Origin: Candidatus Bathyarchaeota archaeon
GTDB lineage: Archaea > Thermoproteota > Bathyarchaeia > Bathyarchaeales > DTEX01
Assembly: GCA_003601725.1 (NCBI GenBank)
Contig: PIYJ01000046.1
Coordinates: 1-11,150, forward strand
DNA length: 11,150 nucleotides
Direction: 5' to 3'
Positions 1-6,602 of the stretch are shown piece after piece. Numbering within the stretch: the first letter of the stretch is position 1; each line of letters begins with the position of its first letter. Below the pieces are notes generated by a model. It was not told the DNA's origin. It searched no databases and saw only the letters and a list, made by a program, of their open reading frames with translations. A program made the translations under genes and the position numbers.

Positions 1-234
1 CTCGATATTCAAGGGGTCCTCACCGATGATTTTCGGTTTGATGCTTCCTTCAATTATCTCCTTGTTTCCTCCAATCCAGAAGCCCTTTATCTCCTCATCC
101 GTCGTCACTTCCGTTATTGACATCCATCTTTCCTTCGGCGGCTTGTTCAGCAGAATTGCGTTAAAGAAGGGTTTTCTCTGAACCTTAGAGGGTGGAAACT
201 TGAATAAACGAACTTTAACATCAGTAATCTTCAA
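1..234 (-). CDS. Enolase-superfamily (mandelate racemase/muconate lactonizing-like) enzyme, N-terminal part
   Basis: This is a partial gene read leftward off the window edge, with 78 codons visible. The translation begins MKITDVKVRLFKFPP and ends GEDPLNIE. That is the capping domain typical of the superfamily: a first strand of the form KITDVxV, then MSITEVTTDEEIKGFW (about residues 38-53, the usual 'V.TDEGI.G' strand turn), then IKPKIIGEDPLNIE (65-78), matching the family 'IKP.LIGEDP..IE'. Family members abstract a proton alpha to a carboxylate, using a barrel domain that lies outside this window; many are sugar-acid dehydratases. The start is TTG at 234-232, because GAGG at 247-244 lies nine bases upstream and the family's first strand begins there. 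Substrate cannot be told from this domain. The gene diverges from the aldo/keto reductase at 353. A hairpin covers its ribosome site (244-270). Confidence 0.8.
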   Translation of the reverse strand, partial: MKITDVKVRLFKFPPSKVQRKPFFNAILLNKPPKERWMSITEVTTDEEIKGFWIGGNKEIIEGSIKPKIIGEDPLNIE

Positions 235-243
235 TATCCGATT

Positions 244-270
244 CCTCTGATGATTTTTTCATCGCTGAGG
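244..270 (-). promoter_or_regulatory. Hairpin that would mask the ribosome site of the 1-234 gene
   Basis: Read on the minus strand, CCTC (270-267) is followed by GATGA (263-259), a five-A loop, TCATC (253-249) and GAGG (247-244). The five-base and four-base arms pair exactly, with a small internal loop. The last GAGG is the apparent SD of the TTG start at 234, so the stem would hide it. Whether it is transcribed depends on the start site: a TATA-like box around 310-323 would place it in the leader, one around 277-288 might not. It could equally be a DNA operator. Confidence 0.4.
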
Positions 271-352
271 CTTTAAGATTTTATGTAAGGCTCTTCACGT
301 AACCTTTTTCAATATCTATTTACAGATTAAAAATCCTGTGAAGTGAATTTTT

Positions 353-1483
353 ATGCAGTATCGTATGCTTGGTAAAACAGGTCTAAAGGTTTCAGTGATA
401 GGATTCGGAGCGATAAAACTTCCACAGATAAGCGAGAAACAAGCCTCAGAGACTATTAACCGCGCTCTTGATCTTGGAATAAACTTCATTGATACCGCTC
501 GGAACTATGGAGACAGTGAACATAAGATCGGGCTTGCCATTAAGGGACGCCGCGACGAATGTTATATTGCAACTAAGACGGCTTCCCGCACCTATGAGGG
601 GGCAATGAGAGACCTCGAGACAAGCTTGAAAGAGCTTCAGACAGATCATATAGACCTTTGGCAGCTTCACAACGTGTGCGACATGAAAAGATGGAAGGCG
701 GTAACCGCGCCTGGAGGCGCATTAGAGGCTGCGAAACAAGCTAAAGAAGAAGGAAAGATAGACCACATTGGAATATCTTCTCATCGAGCGTTAGACGTGA
801 TGAAAGAAGCAATCAGATGCGGAGAATTCGAGACGATCATGGTTCTCTACAACCCGCTTGACGAGGAGAATACTGGACGGGAAATTATACCCTTGGCACA
901 TAAACGTGGCATAGGCGTGATAGCAATGAAGCCTTTATCCGGAGGAACCTTGACGCTTCCGCTCTCTGATGAAGAAAGAGAAGAAAAGCATAGACATGAT
1001 TCTCCAGGCAATGAATGGTTCGATCCGATCGTCCGTGGTTGTCTCCGCTACATCATATCAAACCCTGCAGTCAGCACTGTTATCCCCGGAATGAGGTTTC
1101 CATGGGAAGCTGAGGAGAACGTGAAATGTGCCGATATGCCTCCCATGACCGAAGAGGAAAAGGACGCTTTGATCCGCGAGATCGGTAAATTGAGGAAAAC
1201 CTACAAGTATAGTCAAGAATGCCTAAGATGCGGCTACTGCCTTGAAGTTTGCCCGCAGAACATTCAGATTCCAGAGGTCTTCAGAGCTGTTTACGTCTAT
1301 AAGGGATACCCTGAAGAAACTCGTCATATGGGAATCGAGATATACAAGTCTTTAGAGGTCTCCCCTGAGGAATGCATAGAATGCAGAAGCTGCGTAGAGA
1401 AATGTCCAGCTGGAATCGACATCCCAGAAAGGCTGAAGGAAGCTGTTGAATTCTTTAAAGAACTGTTAGAAAAGCCGGGGTAA
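353..1483 (+). CDS. Aldo/keto reductase with C-terminal 2x[4Fe-4S] ferredoxin domain
   Basis: This 376-residue protein has a barrel oxidoreductase domain (about 1-275) and a ferredoxin-like tail (about 285-360). The start MQYRMLGKTGLKVSVIGFGA is the standard first strand of the family. The catalytic tetrad is complete: D47 and Y52 in FIDTARNYGDSE, K75 in ATKT, H106 in LWQLHNV. The nucleotide region shows GVIAMKPLSGG (188-198) and STVIPGM (241-247). Two clusters are supported by C290/C293/C296/C300P and C341/C344/C347/C351P, each CxxCxxCxxxCP. The family reduces carbonyls with NAD(P)H; members with this tail are presumed to exchange electrons with ferredoxins or flavoproteins, but the substrate is unknown. 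It is probably cytoplasmic. The ATG at 353 has only a weak SD (GTGA), and an AT-rich element near 325-336 would allow a nearly leaderless transcript. A nitroreductase follows 107 bases later on the same strand. Confidence 0.93.
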   Translation: MQYRMLGKTGLKVSVIGFGAIKLPQISEKQASETINRALDLGINFIDTARNYGDSEHKIGLAIKGRRDECYIATKTASRTYEGAMRDLETSLKELQTDHIDLWQLHNVCDMKRWKAVTAPGGALEAAKQAKEEGKIDHIGISSHRALDVMKEAIRCGEFETIMVLYNPLDEENTGREIIPLAHKRGIGVIAMKPLSGGTLTLPLSDEEREEKHRHDSPGNEWFDPIVRGCLRYIISNPAVSTVIPGMRFPWEAEENVKCADMPPMTEEEKDALIREIGKLRKTYKYSQECLRCGYCLEVCPQNIQIPEVFRAVYVYKGYPEETRHMGIEIYKSLEVSPEECIECRSCVEKCPAGIDIPERLKEAVEFFKELLEKPG

Positions 1484-1576
1484 GCGAAGACATCCAAGCA
1501 TCAATTGGGCCTCTTATTTAAAGATGCTGGAAAAGTTAAAAGATGATTTGCCCATAAATGCCATAAATATCAATTC

Positions 1577-1583
1577 GGAGGGT
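1577..1583 (+). promoter_or_regulatory. Ribosome binding site GGAGGGT deciding the TTG start at 1591
   Basis: GGAGGGT lies seven bases before TTG 1591. No ATG or GTG start fits the conserved N-terminus, so this site is the main support for a TTG start. Just upstream, CCATAAAT occurs twice in tandem (1552-1559 and 1561-1568), and GTTAAAAG near 1535 is a possible TATA box that would give a short leader containing the site. Confidence 0.7.
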
Positions 1584-1590
1584 AAACCTT

Positions 1591-2112
1591 TTGGATCTTT
1601 TTGAAGCAATTAAGACAAGAAGGAGCATACGCGCCTTCACCCGAGAAGAAATTTCAGACAGGGAGATCGAAAAGATTCTGGATGCGGCTAGATGGGCTCC
1701 CTCCGCCGGGAATATCCAGCCATGGATATTCGTAGTTGTGAAAGATCCGGGGACAAAGAGGAGGCTCAGCGAGGCAGCTCTAAGTCAGTTCTTCATAGAG
1801 GAGGCTCCCGTGGTAATAGTTGTCTGCGCAGATCAGGAAAGGTCGAGAAGAGGCTATGGAAGCCGAGGAGCTGATCTATATTGCATACAAGACACTGCAG
1901 CAGCCACTCAGAACATTCTCCTAGCAGCTCATGCTTTAGGATTAGGAGCATGCTGGGTAGGAGCCTTCAACGAAGAAGAAGTTAGGCTTATCTTAAAAAT
2001 CCCCCGAGGAATCAGACCCGTCGCAATTGTTCCAATAGGGCATCCAGCTGAGAAGCCTAGGACAATTTTCAAGCGGCCGCTTAGCGAAGTCATCCGCCGC
2101 AAAACCTTTTAG
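1591..2112 (+). CDS. Nitroreductase-family FMN oxidoreductase
   Basis: A 173-residue single-domain protein of the usual short length for archaeal nitroreductase-like flavoproteins. The N-terminus RRSIRAFTREEIS (10-22) carries the basic FMN-phosphate-binding motif. AARWAPSAGNIQPWIFVVV (32-50) is the classic flavin/dimer segment, and GLGACWVGAF (117-126) and PVAIVPIGHPAEKP (143-156) complete the fold. The family uses FMN to reduce nitro compounds, quinones, flavins or other substrates with NAD(P)H and acts as a dimer; the natural substrate is not evident. The start is TTG, chosen from the strong GGAGGGT seven bases upstream and from the family start MDLFEAIKTRRSIR. It lies downstream of the ferredoxin-tailed reductase in the same direction, which suggests but does not prove shared redox work. 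An oligo-T run follows the stop. Confidence 0.92.
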   Translation: MDLFEAIKTRRSIRAFTREEISDREIEKILDAARWAPSAGNIQPWIFVVVKDPGTKRRLSEAALSQFFIEEAPVVIVVCADQERSRRGYGSRGADLYCIQDTAAATQNILLAAHALGLGACWVGAFNEEEVRLILKIPRGIRPVAIVPIGHPAEKPRTIFKRPLSEVIRRKTF

Positions 2113-2142
2113 TCAAATTGCAGAAAGAATTATCTACGCACG

Positions 2143-2148
2143 TTTTTT
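2143..2148 (+). terminator. Oligo-T run, possible archaeal terminator after the nitroreductase
   Basis: Six T residues begin 31 bases past the stop codon at 2112 and lead into a further T-rich stretch (ATGTTTGTAATTT). There is no strong stem before it. Archaeal RNA polymerase stops at oligo-T tracts without needing a hairpin, so this is a reasonable but unproven end point. Confidence 0.35.
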
Positions 2149-2267
2149 ATGTTTGTAATTTAAACCCACCTATATGATTTGATTAGAGGTGAAGAATGAA
2201 GCGGTGAGATATCGAAAAAATCGATCATTACATCTTAGAAGGCTTTATTTTTGTTCTGTCCTGCGGG

Positions 2268-2277
2268 TTTAATAAGT
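2268..2277 (+). promoter_or_regulatory. TATA-like box before the TrkH gene
   Basis: TTTAATAAGT lies about 50 bases before the ATG at 2323. Archaeal initiation about 26 bases past the box would start near 2298, giving a leader of roughly 25 bases that contains the SD GGATGAGGT at 2307-2315. A small ATCGA-A5-TCGAT hairpin (2211-2225) lies further upstream, with no evident role. Confidence 0.4.
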
Positions 2278-2322
2278 AAAATATGCTAATGGAATGAGAC
2301 TTGATCGGATGAGGTTCGAAGA

Positions 2323-3903
2323 ATGCCTGATGTTCTCGTCCAATTGATGCCTATAATAGTAGGGCTGCTTCTAGGAATCTCGATTTTTCACTCGGTTTCT
2401 TCACGTCGACGCGTAATGAAAAGATATCTTTACTACTCAACTTTCGATCCTATCTTTGCGAATCTCGGTTTTCTCTTTCAATTCTCAGGTTTTCTCTTGA
2501 TCCCCACGATTGTTTACGCGTATTACCTTCAAGAATTCAGAGGAGGAACCGCGATCTCTCTTTCTTGCGCTATATTTTTGTTCCTTGGTCTTCTGTTAAG
2601 CTTTTTCTTCGAGCCGAAGATGCTGAATCTGAAGCAATCATGTGTTCTTCTAGTCTTATATTATACGTGTGTCCCGTTGATCGTCTCTATTCAGTTTCTA
2701 TATCTAGGGATATTTGAAGGAAGCCTCTTCGAGCAGTTCCTAGACAGCTTATTCGAGGCATCGTCAGCGATTTCAACAACAGGATTCACGCTTCTAGGAG
2801 GCTTCGTATTACCTAAGTCTATGATCCTCGCGAGGGCGATAATCGAATGGAATGGAGGAATAGGCATAATCTTTCTGTTACTTTCCTCATTCTATCCCAG
2901 TCTTTCTCTTTCCCATTATGGAAAAGCGTTGGGAATAGGGAAGCTCGCCGGAGACTACAAGGTTTCATTCACAATAGTCCTGTTAATTTACGCCGTCTAT
3001 ACTGTGATCTTCTCGGTGCTTCTGCTGCTTCTAGGCATGAATCCCTTCGTAGCTTTTCATACAGCCCTCGCCGTATATTCTACAACTGGCCTTACTATCG
3101 TTAATGTTCAGACGCTTTCATTCCCCACACAAGTGGTTCTGGCTATTATTATGCTTGTTTCAGCCCTGAGTTTCTCGCTTCATCTAAAGGTTTTCTCAAT
3201 TATACTCAATGCTGACTGGAAATCCCTAATCAGAGGAAAATTGAAAAATTTTGTTTCATCTCTTCTGGAAAATGACTTTAGATCGATCTTAACGGATGAG
3301 ACTAAACTTCACATAATTCTTATTGTCTCCTTTACCCTTTTGTACTGGATGGCGACCAGCCTTGATCCCTTCAGCTCCTTTTTACAGGTTCTCAGCTCAT
3401 CGGCTTCTGTCGGCTTGAACATAATTGATCCTGATAAAATAGGGGAAATAGGGAAAGTAATTCTAGTGATAGTGATGCTAATAGGGGCTTCTTCCTTCTC
3501 TATAGGCGGAGGCATAAGAGTTTATCGTTTCTATATTCTGGGAAAACTTTTCATAAAATTACCTCGGTTATTCTCGGTCGGCGAAGACCCTAAGATCAAA
3601 GCTGAGAACAGAGACCTTAAGCTCTCAGAGATAATAGTCAATTTGCTGATCATCTTCTTATTTGTAATATTCACGATTCTAGCTTCTTTGGTTCTATGTG
3701 TTTTAGGATACTCCTTTTCAGACGCTCTGTTCGAAAGCGTCTCAGCAATCTCAACGACGGGAAACATGCTGGTAAATTTAACTCAAACTGCTTCTAGCAT
3801 TCACAAACTTCTACTGATTATGCTTATGCTTTTTGGAAGAATCGAGATACTCCCGGTTTTCGTCGCCTTTTCAAGGATTTCAAAGCCGGAACAATCGAGT
3901 TAA
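2323..3903 (+). CDS. TrkH-family potassium (cation) transporter, membrane subunit
   Basis: A 526-residue, strongly hydrophobic membrane protein with the fourfold membrane-pore-membrane build of TrkH/KtrB transporters. Pore-loop filters with the key glycine are visible at SAISTTGFT (G154), AVYSTTGLT (G256), SASVGLN (G364) and SAISTTGNM (G480). Family signatures after the loops are ARAIIEWNGGIGIIFL (170-185), IGASSFSIGGGIRVYRF (387-403, with the basic R399 near the gate) and MLFGRIEILPVF (502-513). The family imports K+ (or Na+) across the cell membrane, normally gated by a cytoplasmic nucleotide-binding TrkA/RCK ring. No trkA-like gene is present in this window, so the partner must be elsewhere or absent. 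The ATG at 2323 is preceded by GAGG with eight bases between; an in-frame TTG at 2301 is cut off by a TGA. Ion specificity cannot be settled from sequence alone. Confidence 0.92.
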   Translation: MPDVLVQLMPIIVGLLLGISIFHSVSSRRRVMKRYLYYSTFDPIFANLGFLFQFSGFLLIPTIVYAYYLQEFRGGTAISLSCAIFLFLGLLLSFFFEPKMLNLKQSCVLLVLYYTCVPLIVSIQFLYLGIFEGSLFEQFLDSLFEASSAISTTGFTLLGGFVLPKSMILARAIIEWNGGIGIIFLLLSSFYPSLSLSHYGKALGIGKLAGDYKVSFTIVLLIYAVYTVIFSVLLLLLGMNPFVAFHTALAVYSTTGLTIVNVQTLSFPTQVVLAIIMLVSALSFSLHLKVFSIILNADWKSLIRGKLKNFVSSLLENDFRSILTDETKLHIILIVSFTLLYWMATSLDPFSSFLQVLSSSASVGLNIIDPDKIGEIGKVILVIVMLIGASSFSIGGGIRVYRFYILGKLFIKLPRLFSVGEDPKIKAENRDLKLSEIIVNLLIIFLFVIFTILASLVLCVLGYSFSDALFESVSAISTTGNMLVNLTQTASSIHKLLLIMLMLFGRIEILPVFVAFSRISKPEQSS

Positions 3904-3930
3904 AAAGGGAAAAGTTCCAATTCTAACAGT

Positions 3931-3948
3931 GAATGAAACTCTTCATTC
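3931..3948. repeat. Perfect 7-bp inverted repeat after the TrkH gene
   Basis: GAATGAA (3931-3937) and TTCATTC (3942-3948) pair exactly across a four-base loop, 27 bases past the stop at 3903. No T-run follows directly, so it is not a classic intrinsic terminator. It may stabilise the transcript end or be a binding site upstream of the 4053 gene. Confidence 0.4.
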
Positions 3949-4026
3949 GATTAGCCTTAATAATTGCAACGTAGCATAAAGATTTTTAAAAGTTAAGAAA
4001 AGATTAAAGAGCTGAGTCGGTCTTAG

Positions 4027-4035
4027 TATAAAAAG
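4027..4035 (+). promoter_or_regulatory. TATA box TATAAAAAG before the coiled-coil gene
   Basis: The box is centred about 23 bases before ATG 4053. Archaeal initiation about 26 bases downstream would fall at or close to that ATG, giving a leaderless or nearly leaderless message. A second TATA-like element, TTTTTAAAAG near 3982, would instead give a leader of about 40 bases that includes GGTG at 4040-4043. Confidence 0.45.
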
Positions 4036-4052
4036 ACTTGGTGTCTTATGGG

Positions 4053-5681
4053 ATGAATGCAATCAACATAGTGTTTCCCTTCACCATTCCTTCTGAAGAC
4101 CGAAAAGGTAGATTAAAGCGGAGAATGGAGCTGGCTGCTATCTTCTCTTTGGCAGAGCTTATTAGAGATAAGGGAGGAGGCTTAATCTCGAAGAAGCCCG
4201 CGGAGGATATATTATTCATATCTGAAATTTGTTATCCATTCTGGTTTGTTCCTTGGAGACGAAGGACGCTGATCTTTGACGGGTTTGATCTGAAAAGTTA
4301 TACGATATCTTTTGATATTCTCCCTGATGCTAACATGTTCATACAAGAGATGGAAGGAAGCTCAAGCAAGCTAGAGACATACTCCGCCTTTCTTTCCCAT
4401 AACTTGAATTATTTTGCGAGATTCTCTGGAAAAGGAGAGAAGGTCGTCAAAGGGCTGATAATGGATCCAAACTTAATGAACGATATTTTCTCACTTTTCC
4501 ATAAAGCTAAACGCGTTAAAGGCCCGCTAGAAAAGGGTCTTTTGCCCCTCGTTATGGATCGTTTAGTAGCTGAAACCGCCATAAAAGAACTTCAAAATTT
4601 CGAGAAGGCATTAGAGGATGACGTGAAGAAACTGAGTAGAATTGCAAGGGTCTTGATAAAAACAACTCAAAGGCATATTAACGCCGTTAAGGCTGAGATT
4701 GAGAAGACGAAAAAGCGAAGCGACATCAAGATTAACAATTTAATGTCAAAGATAGCGAAGAAGACAGAAAAGGTAAGAATGTTCTATGACAAAAAGATCA
4801 TCAAGGTATCCGGAAAGGCTAACCAAAAGATACAGAATCTCACCGGAGAAGATGCGGAGCTGCAGGCTGAAAGGGATCATCTAAGAGCTTACATTGAACA
4901 GTGCAAAAACCAGGTCTCCGCAGCTCAAGATAGAAAAGATGAGAAGCAAGAAGAATATTGGCGTCAGAAGCTCAAGTCTTCCAGACTGAGATTCCTTCAA
5001 ATCGGAAAGAGACTCAAAGAAATAGAGAAGGAGATTAAGAAGACAAGTTCTACGCGGGACTTGGAGATTTCCCGGCTTAAGTCGGAATATGCCGCGAAGG
5101 CCGAGAGTTATATGACGGAGATAAGGAAACTTGAGGCCGCTCGAGATGCAAAGATAAAGATGAGTCAAGAAGCAACAGAATCTCTTGAAAGATTAACTTC
5201 GAAGATTGTTGGGCAGATAAACACGTTGATAGAGGCGAGAAATCTAGCTTTGAAAGAATTAAGAGAGATGGGATACCCAGTCTATAAGAGAAAAACCGTA
5301 TTGGCATATATGCCCTTCTTCCTCGTATGTTACAGCCGCGATTTGAAGAAAAGATATGTTACTTTCCCCCCTTCCATTGTGAATACGATGAACGGTGTCA
5401 GCAAGATAAAAAGCGCGTTAAGGCCCTACACTATCCGGTCGATGCTCCAGGAGTATTCATTGCCGATTACGAATCTCTTAAACGAATTCGTCGACTCAAT
5501 GCAGCAAAATTCGATGCTTGAAGATAGAATTTTGAAGATATGTATGAAATCAAACTTGCTGAGGCAGAAGAGCTTCCGAAGAGACGTTGAGAAGGGATTA
5601 AAAGAATTGGCTAAGGAAGGATGGCTCTCTGAGGAGGAGCTTCAAACATTAACTTCCCGTCTAGAAGAGATTACGCGCTGA
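4053..5681 (+). CDS. Long coiled-coil protein of unknown family, with beta elements flanking the coil
   Basis: I do not recognise this 542-residue protein. It has no signal peptide and no convincing membrane span, so it is probably cytoplasmic. Three parts can be seen. The N-terminal region (1-165) starts MNAINIVFPFTIPSEDRKGR and includes ISEICYPFWFVPWRRR (57-71) followed by LIFDGFDL. The middle (about 170-405) is a highly charged K/E/R-rich helix with few prolines, clearly coiled coil. The C-terminal region (about 410-542) includes VLAYMPFFLVCYSRD (416-430) and RYVTFPPSIV (434-443), then a helical end with KGLKELAKEGWLSEEE (514-529). The two aromatic P-F-[WF] beta elements on each side of the coil resemble each other. 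The start could be TTG 4038; ATG 4053 is preferred for its fit with GGTG (4040-4043, nine bases) and with the TATA box. It has its own promoter, so pairing with TrkH is doubtful. A structural or SMC/ESCRT-like scaffold role is only a guess. Confidence 0.85.
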   Translation: MNAINIVFPFTIPSEDRKGRLKRRMELAAIFSLAELIRDKGGGLISKKPAEDILFISEICYPFWFVPWRRRTLIFDGFDLKSYTISFDILPDANMFIQEMEGSSSKLETYSAFLSHNLNYFARFSGKGEKVVKGLIMDPNLMNDIFSLFHKAKRVKGPLEKGLLPLVMDRLVAETAIKELQNFEKALEDDVKKLSRIARVLIKTTQRHINAVKAEIEKTKKRSDIKINNLMSKIAKKTEKVRMFYDKKIIKVSGKANQKIQNLTGEDAELQAERDHLRAYIEQCKNQVSAAQDRKDEKQEEYWRQKLKSSRLRFLQIGKRLKEIEKEIKKTSSTRDLEISRLKSEYAAKAESYMTEIRKLEAARDAKIKMSQEATESLERLTSKIVGQINTLIEARNLALKELREMGYPVYKRKTVLAYMPFFLVCYSRDLKKRYVTFPPSIVNTMNGVSKIKSALRPYTIRSMLQEYSLPITNLLNEFVDSMQQNSMLEDRILKICMKSNLLRQKSFRRDVEKGLKELAKEGWLSEEELQTLTSRLEEITR

Positions 5682-5756
5682 ACGTGTGGGAGATCAAACA
5701 GCAGTCTAACATCCACGAAGAAGACGTCTACTTGAGATATTTTAAAGCGAAGTAAT

Positions 5757-5800
5757 AATAAAGCCCCCTTTTTATATCTCTTAAATTAGGGGGTTTTGTT
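5757..5800 (+). promoter_or_regulatory. Inverted repeat framing the TATA box of the 5802 gene
   Basis: The left arm 5757-5769 (AATAAAGCCCCCT) and right arm 5788-5800 (AGGGGGTTTTGTT) are reverse complements at 11 of 13 positions, the other two being G-T pairs. The 18-base interior holds TTTTTATAT, a good TATA box centred near 5773, which predicts initiation close to 5800. The right arm also holds the G-rich SD-like run and ends just before GTG 5802. As DNA this looks like an operator straddling the promoter; as RNA from readthrough of the 4053 gene it would be a G+C stem followed by Ts, like a terminator. Confidence 0.5.
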
Positions 5801-5801
5801 G

Positions 5802-6374
5802 GTGAAGAAGACAATAGTCTATTTTGAGAAGGCTGGTCCAGAAAATACGTCTGAAACTCTTAAGCTTGCTAAGGAAAGAGCTGATGAACTAGGAATCAAA
5901 GATATCGTGATCGCCTCTTCTCATGGTGGAACCGCATTAAAAGCTACGGAATTTTTCGATCCGAAAGAAAACAATGTTGTAGCTGTAACAATCTGTGAGA
6001 GCTTTAAAGATCTAGGATGGACAATGAAACCTGAGGAAAGAGAAAAACTCGAAAGCAAAGGCATCAGGGTTTTAACGTGCATCCATGCCTTAGGCGACAA
6101 TGTAGGTTCAGCTTTCACAGAGAAACATGGAGGAATAACACCGGAAAGATTCGTTCGCGAAACCTTATATCGATTCTGTCAAGGGATGAAGGTCGCCGTG
6201 GAGATCGTTTTGATGGCGGCCGATGCAGGCTTGATTCCGGTGGATCGTGAAGTGATAGCTATCGCTGGTACAGATGAAGGAGCAGATACGGCTATAGTTG
6301 TACAACCCACCTATCCAAGAAAGTTTCACGAGTTGAAAATCAAAGAGATCATCGCTAAACCGAGAGAACCATAA
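5802..6374 (+). CDS. Stand-alone pyruvate kinase alpha/beta (C-terminal) domain-like protein, COG1751 type
   Basis: This 190-residue protein consists only of a fold like the C-terminal domain of pyruvate kinase; the catalytic barrel is absent, so it is not a pyruvate kinase. Its start, MKKTIVYFEKAGPENTSETL, matches archaeal stand-alone members such as those known from Archaeoglobus (AF0103) and Methanothermobacter (MTH1675) structures. Other conserved stretches are IVIASSHGGTALKA (35-48), GIRVLTCIHALGDNVGS (87-103), GMKVAVEIVLMAADAGLIP (128-146) and EVIAIAGTDEGADTAIVVQP (150-169). The function is unknown; flavin or nucleotide binding has been suggested for relatives. GTG 5802 is preferred over TTG 5796 or 5799 because homologues begin there and GGGGG (5789-5793) is eight bases away. 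The TATA box centred near 5773 would however start transcription near 5800, making the message leaderless, so the SD-like run may be incidental. It is probably a single-gene unit. Confidence 0.88.
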   Translation: MKKTIVYFEKAGPENTSETLKLAKERADELGIKDIVIASSHGGTALKATEFFDPKENNVVAVTICESFKDLGWTMKPEEREKLESKGIRVLTCIHALGDNVGSAFTEKHGGITPERFVRETLYRFCQGMKVAVEIVLMAADAGLIPVDREVIAIAGTDEGADTAIVVQPTYPRKFHELKIKEIIAKPREP

Positions 6375-6602
6375 CAGGTTCATCTTAACCCTATTAGTGT
6401 CCAGTAATAAAGAGAATAATTTAAACAAGATTGCTAACAAACTTAGGTGTATATCTCTTTTTAATTCAAAGAATTTTCCATTCAGATCTGATGCGTGTCC
6501 CTTTTTTCGGGTCATAGATAAATCAAAAAAGCAGAAACTGCTAATAAGAGCTGTTAATGTTAAGTTTTGTCTTTGATGTCGAAAAATGATTGGGGAGAAA
6601 AA
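6375..6602. other. Gene-free stretch between the COG1751-type gene and gatC
   Basis: This 228-base stretch is AT-rich and holds no ORF that resembles a protein. It contains TATA-like elements TGTATATC (6448-6455) and ATAGATAAATC (about 6515-6524), either of which could serve gatC, and a perfect AATTC-AAA-GAATT repeat (6463-6475) of unknown meaning. No RNA gene was recognised. Confidence 0.5.

Noticed and set aside
247..268. C/D box small RNA suggested by TGATGA and CTGA.
   Set aside because: A second C'/D' pair and the usual spacing are missing; the bases are better explained by the inverted repeat at 244-270.
1552..1568. CCATAAAT repeated twice, as a possible CRISPR-like or iteron repeat.
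   Set aside because: Only two short copies in tandem within an AT-rich promoter spacer; no array or origin context.
2196..2207. Very short ATG AAG CGG TGA frame behind GAGGTGAAG.
   Set aside because: Only three codons with no conserved role visible; the SD-like match is likely chance in a purine-rich spacer.
4881..5307. Minus-strand and alternate-frame open stretches within the coiled-coil gene.
   Set aside because: Charged coiled-coil codons routinely leave other frames open; no start site or motif supports them.
6165..6515. Minus-strand open frame of 116 codons over the end of the COG1751-type gene and the spacer.
   Set aside because: Its composition is that of a shadow frame, it shows no recognisable motif, and most of it lies antisense to a well conserved gene.
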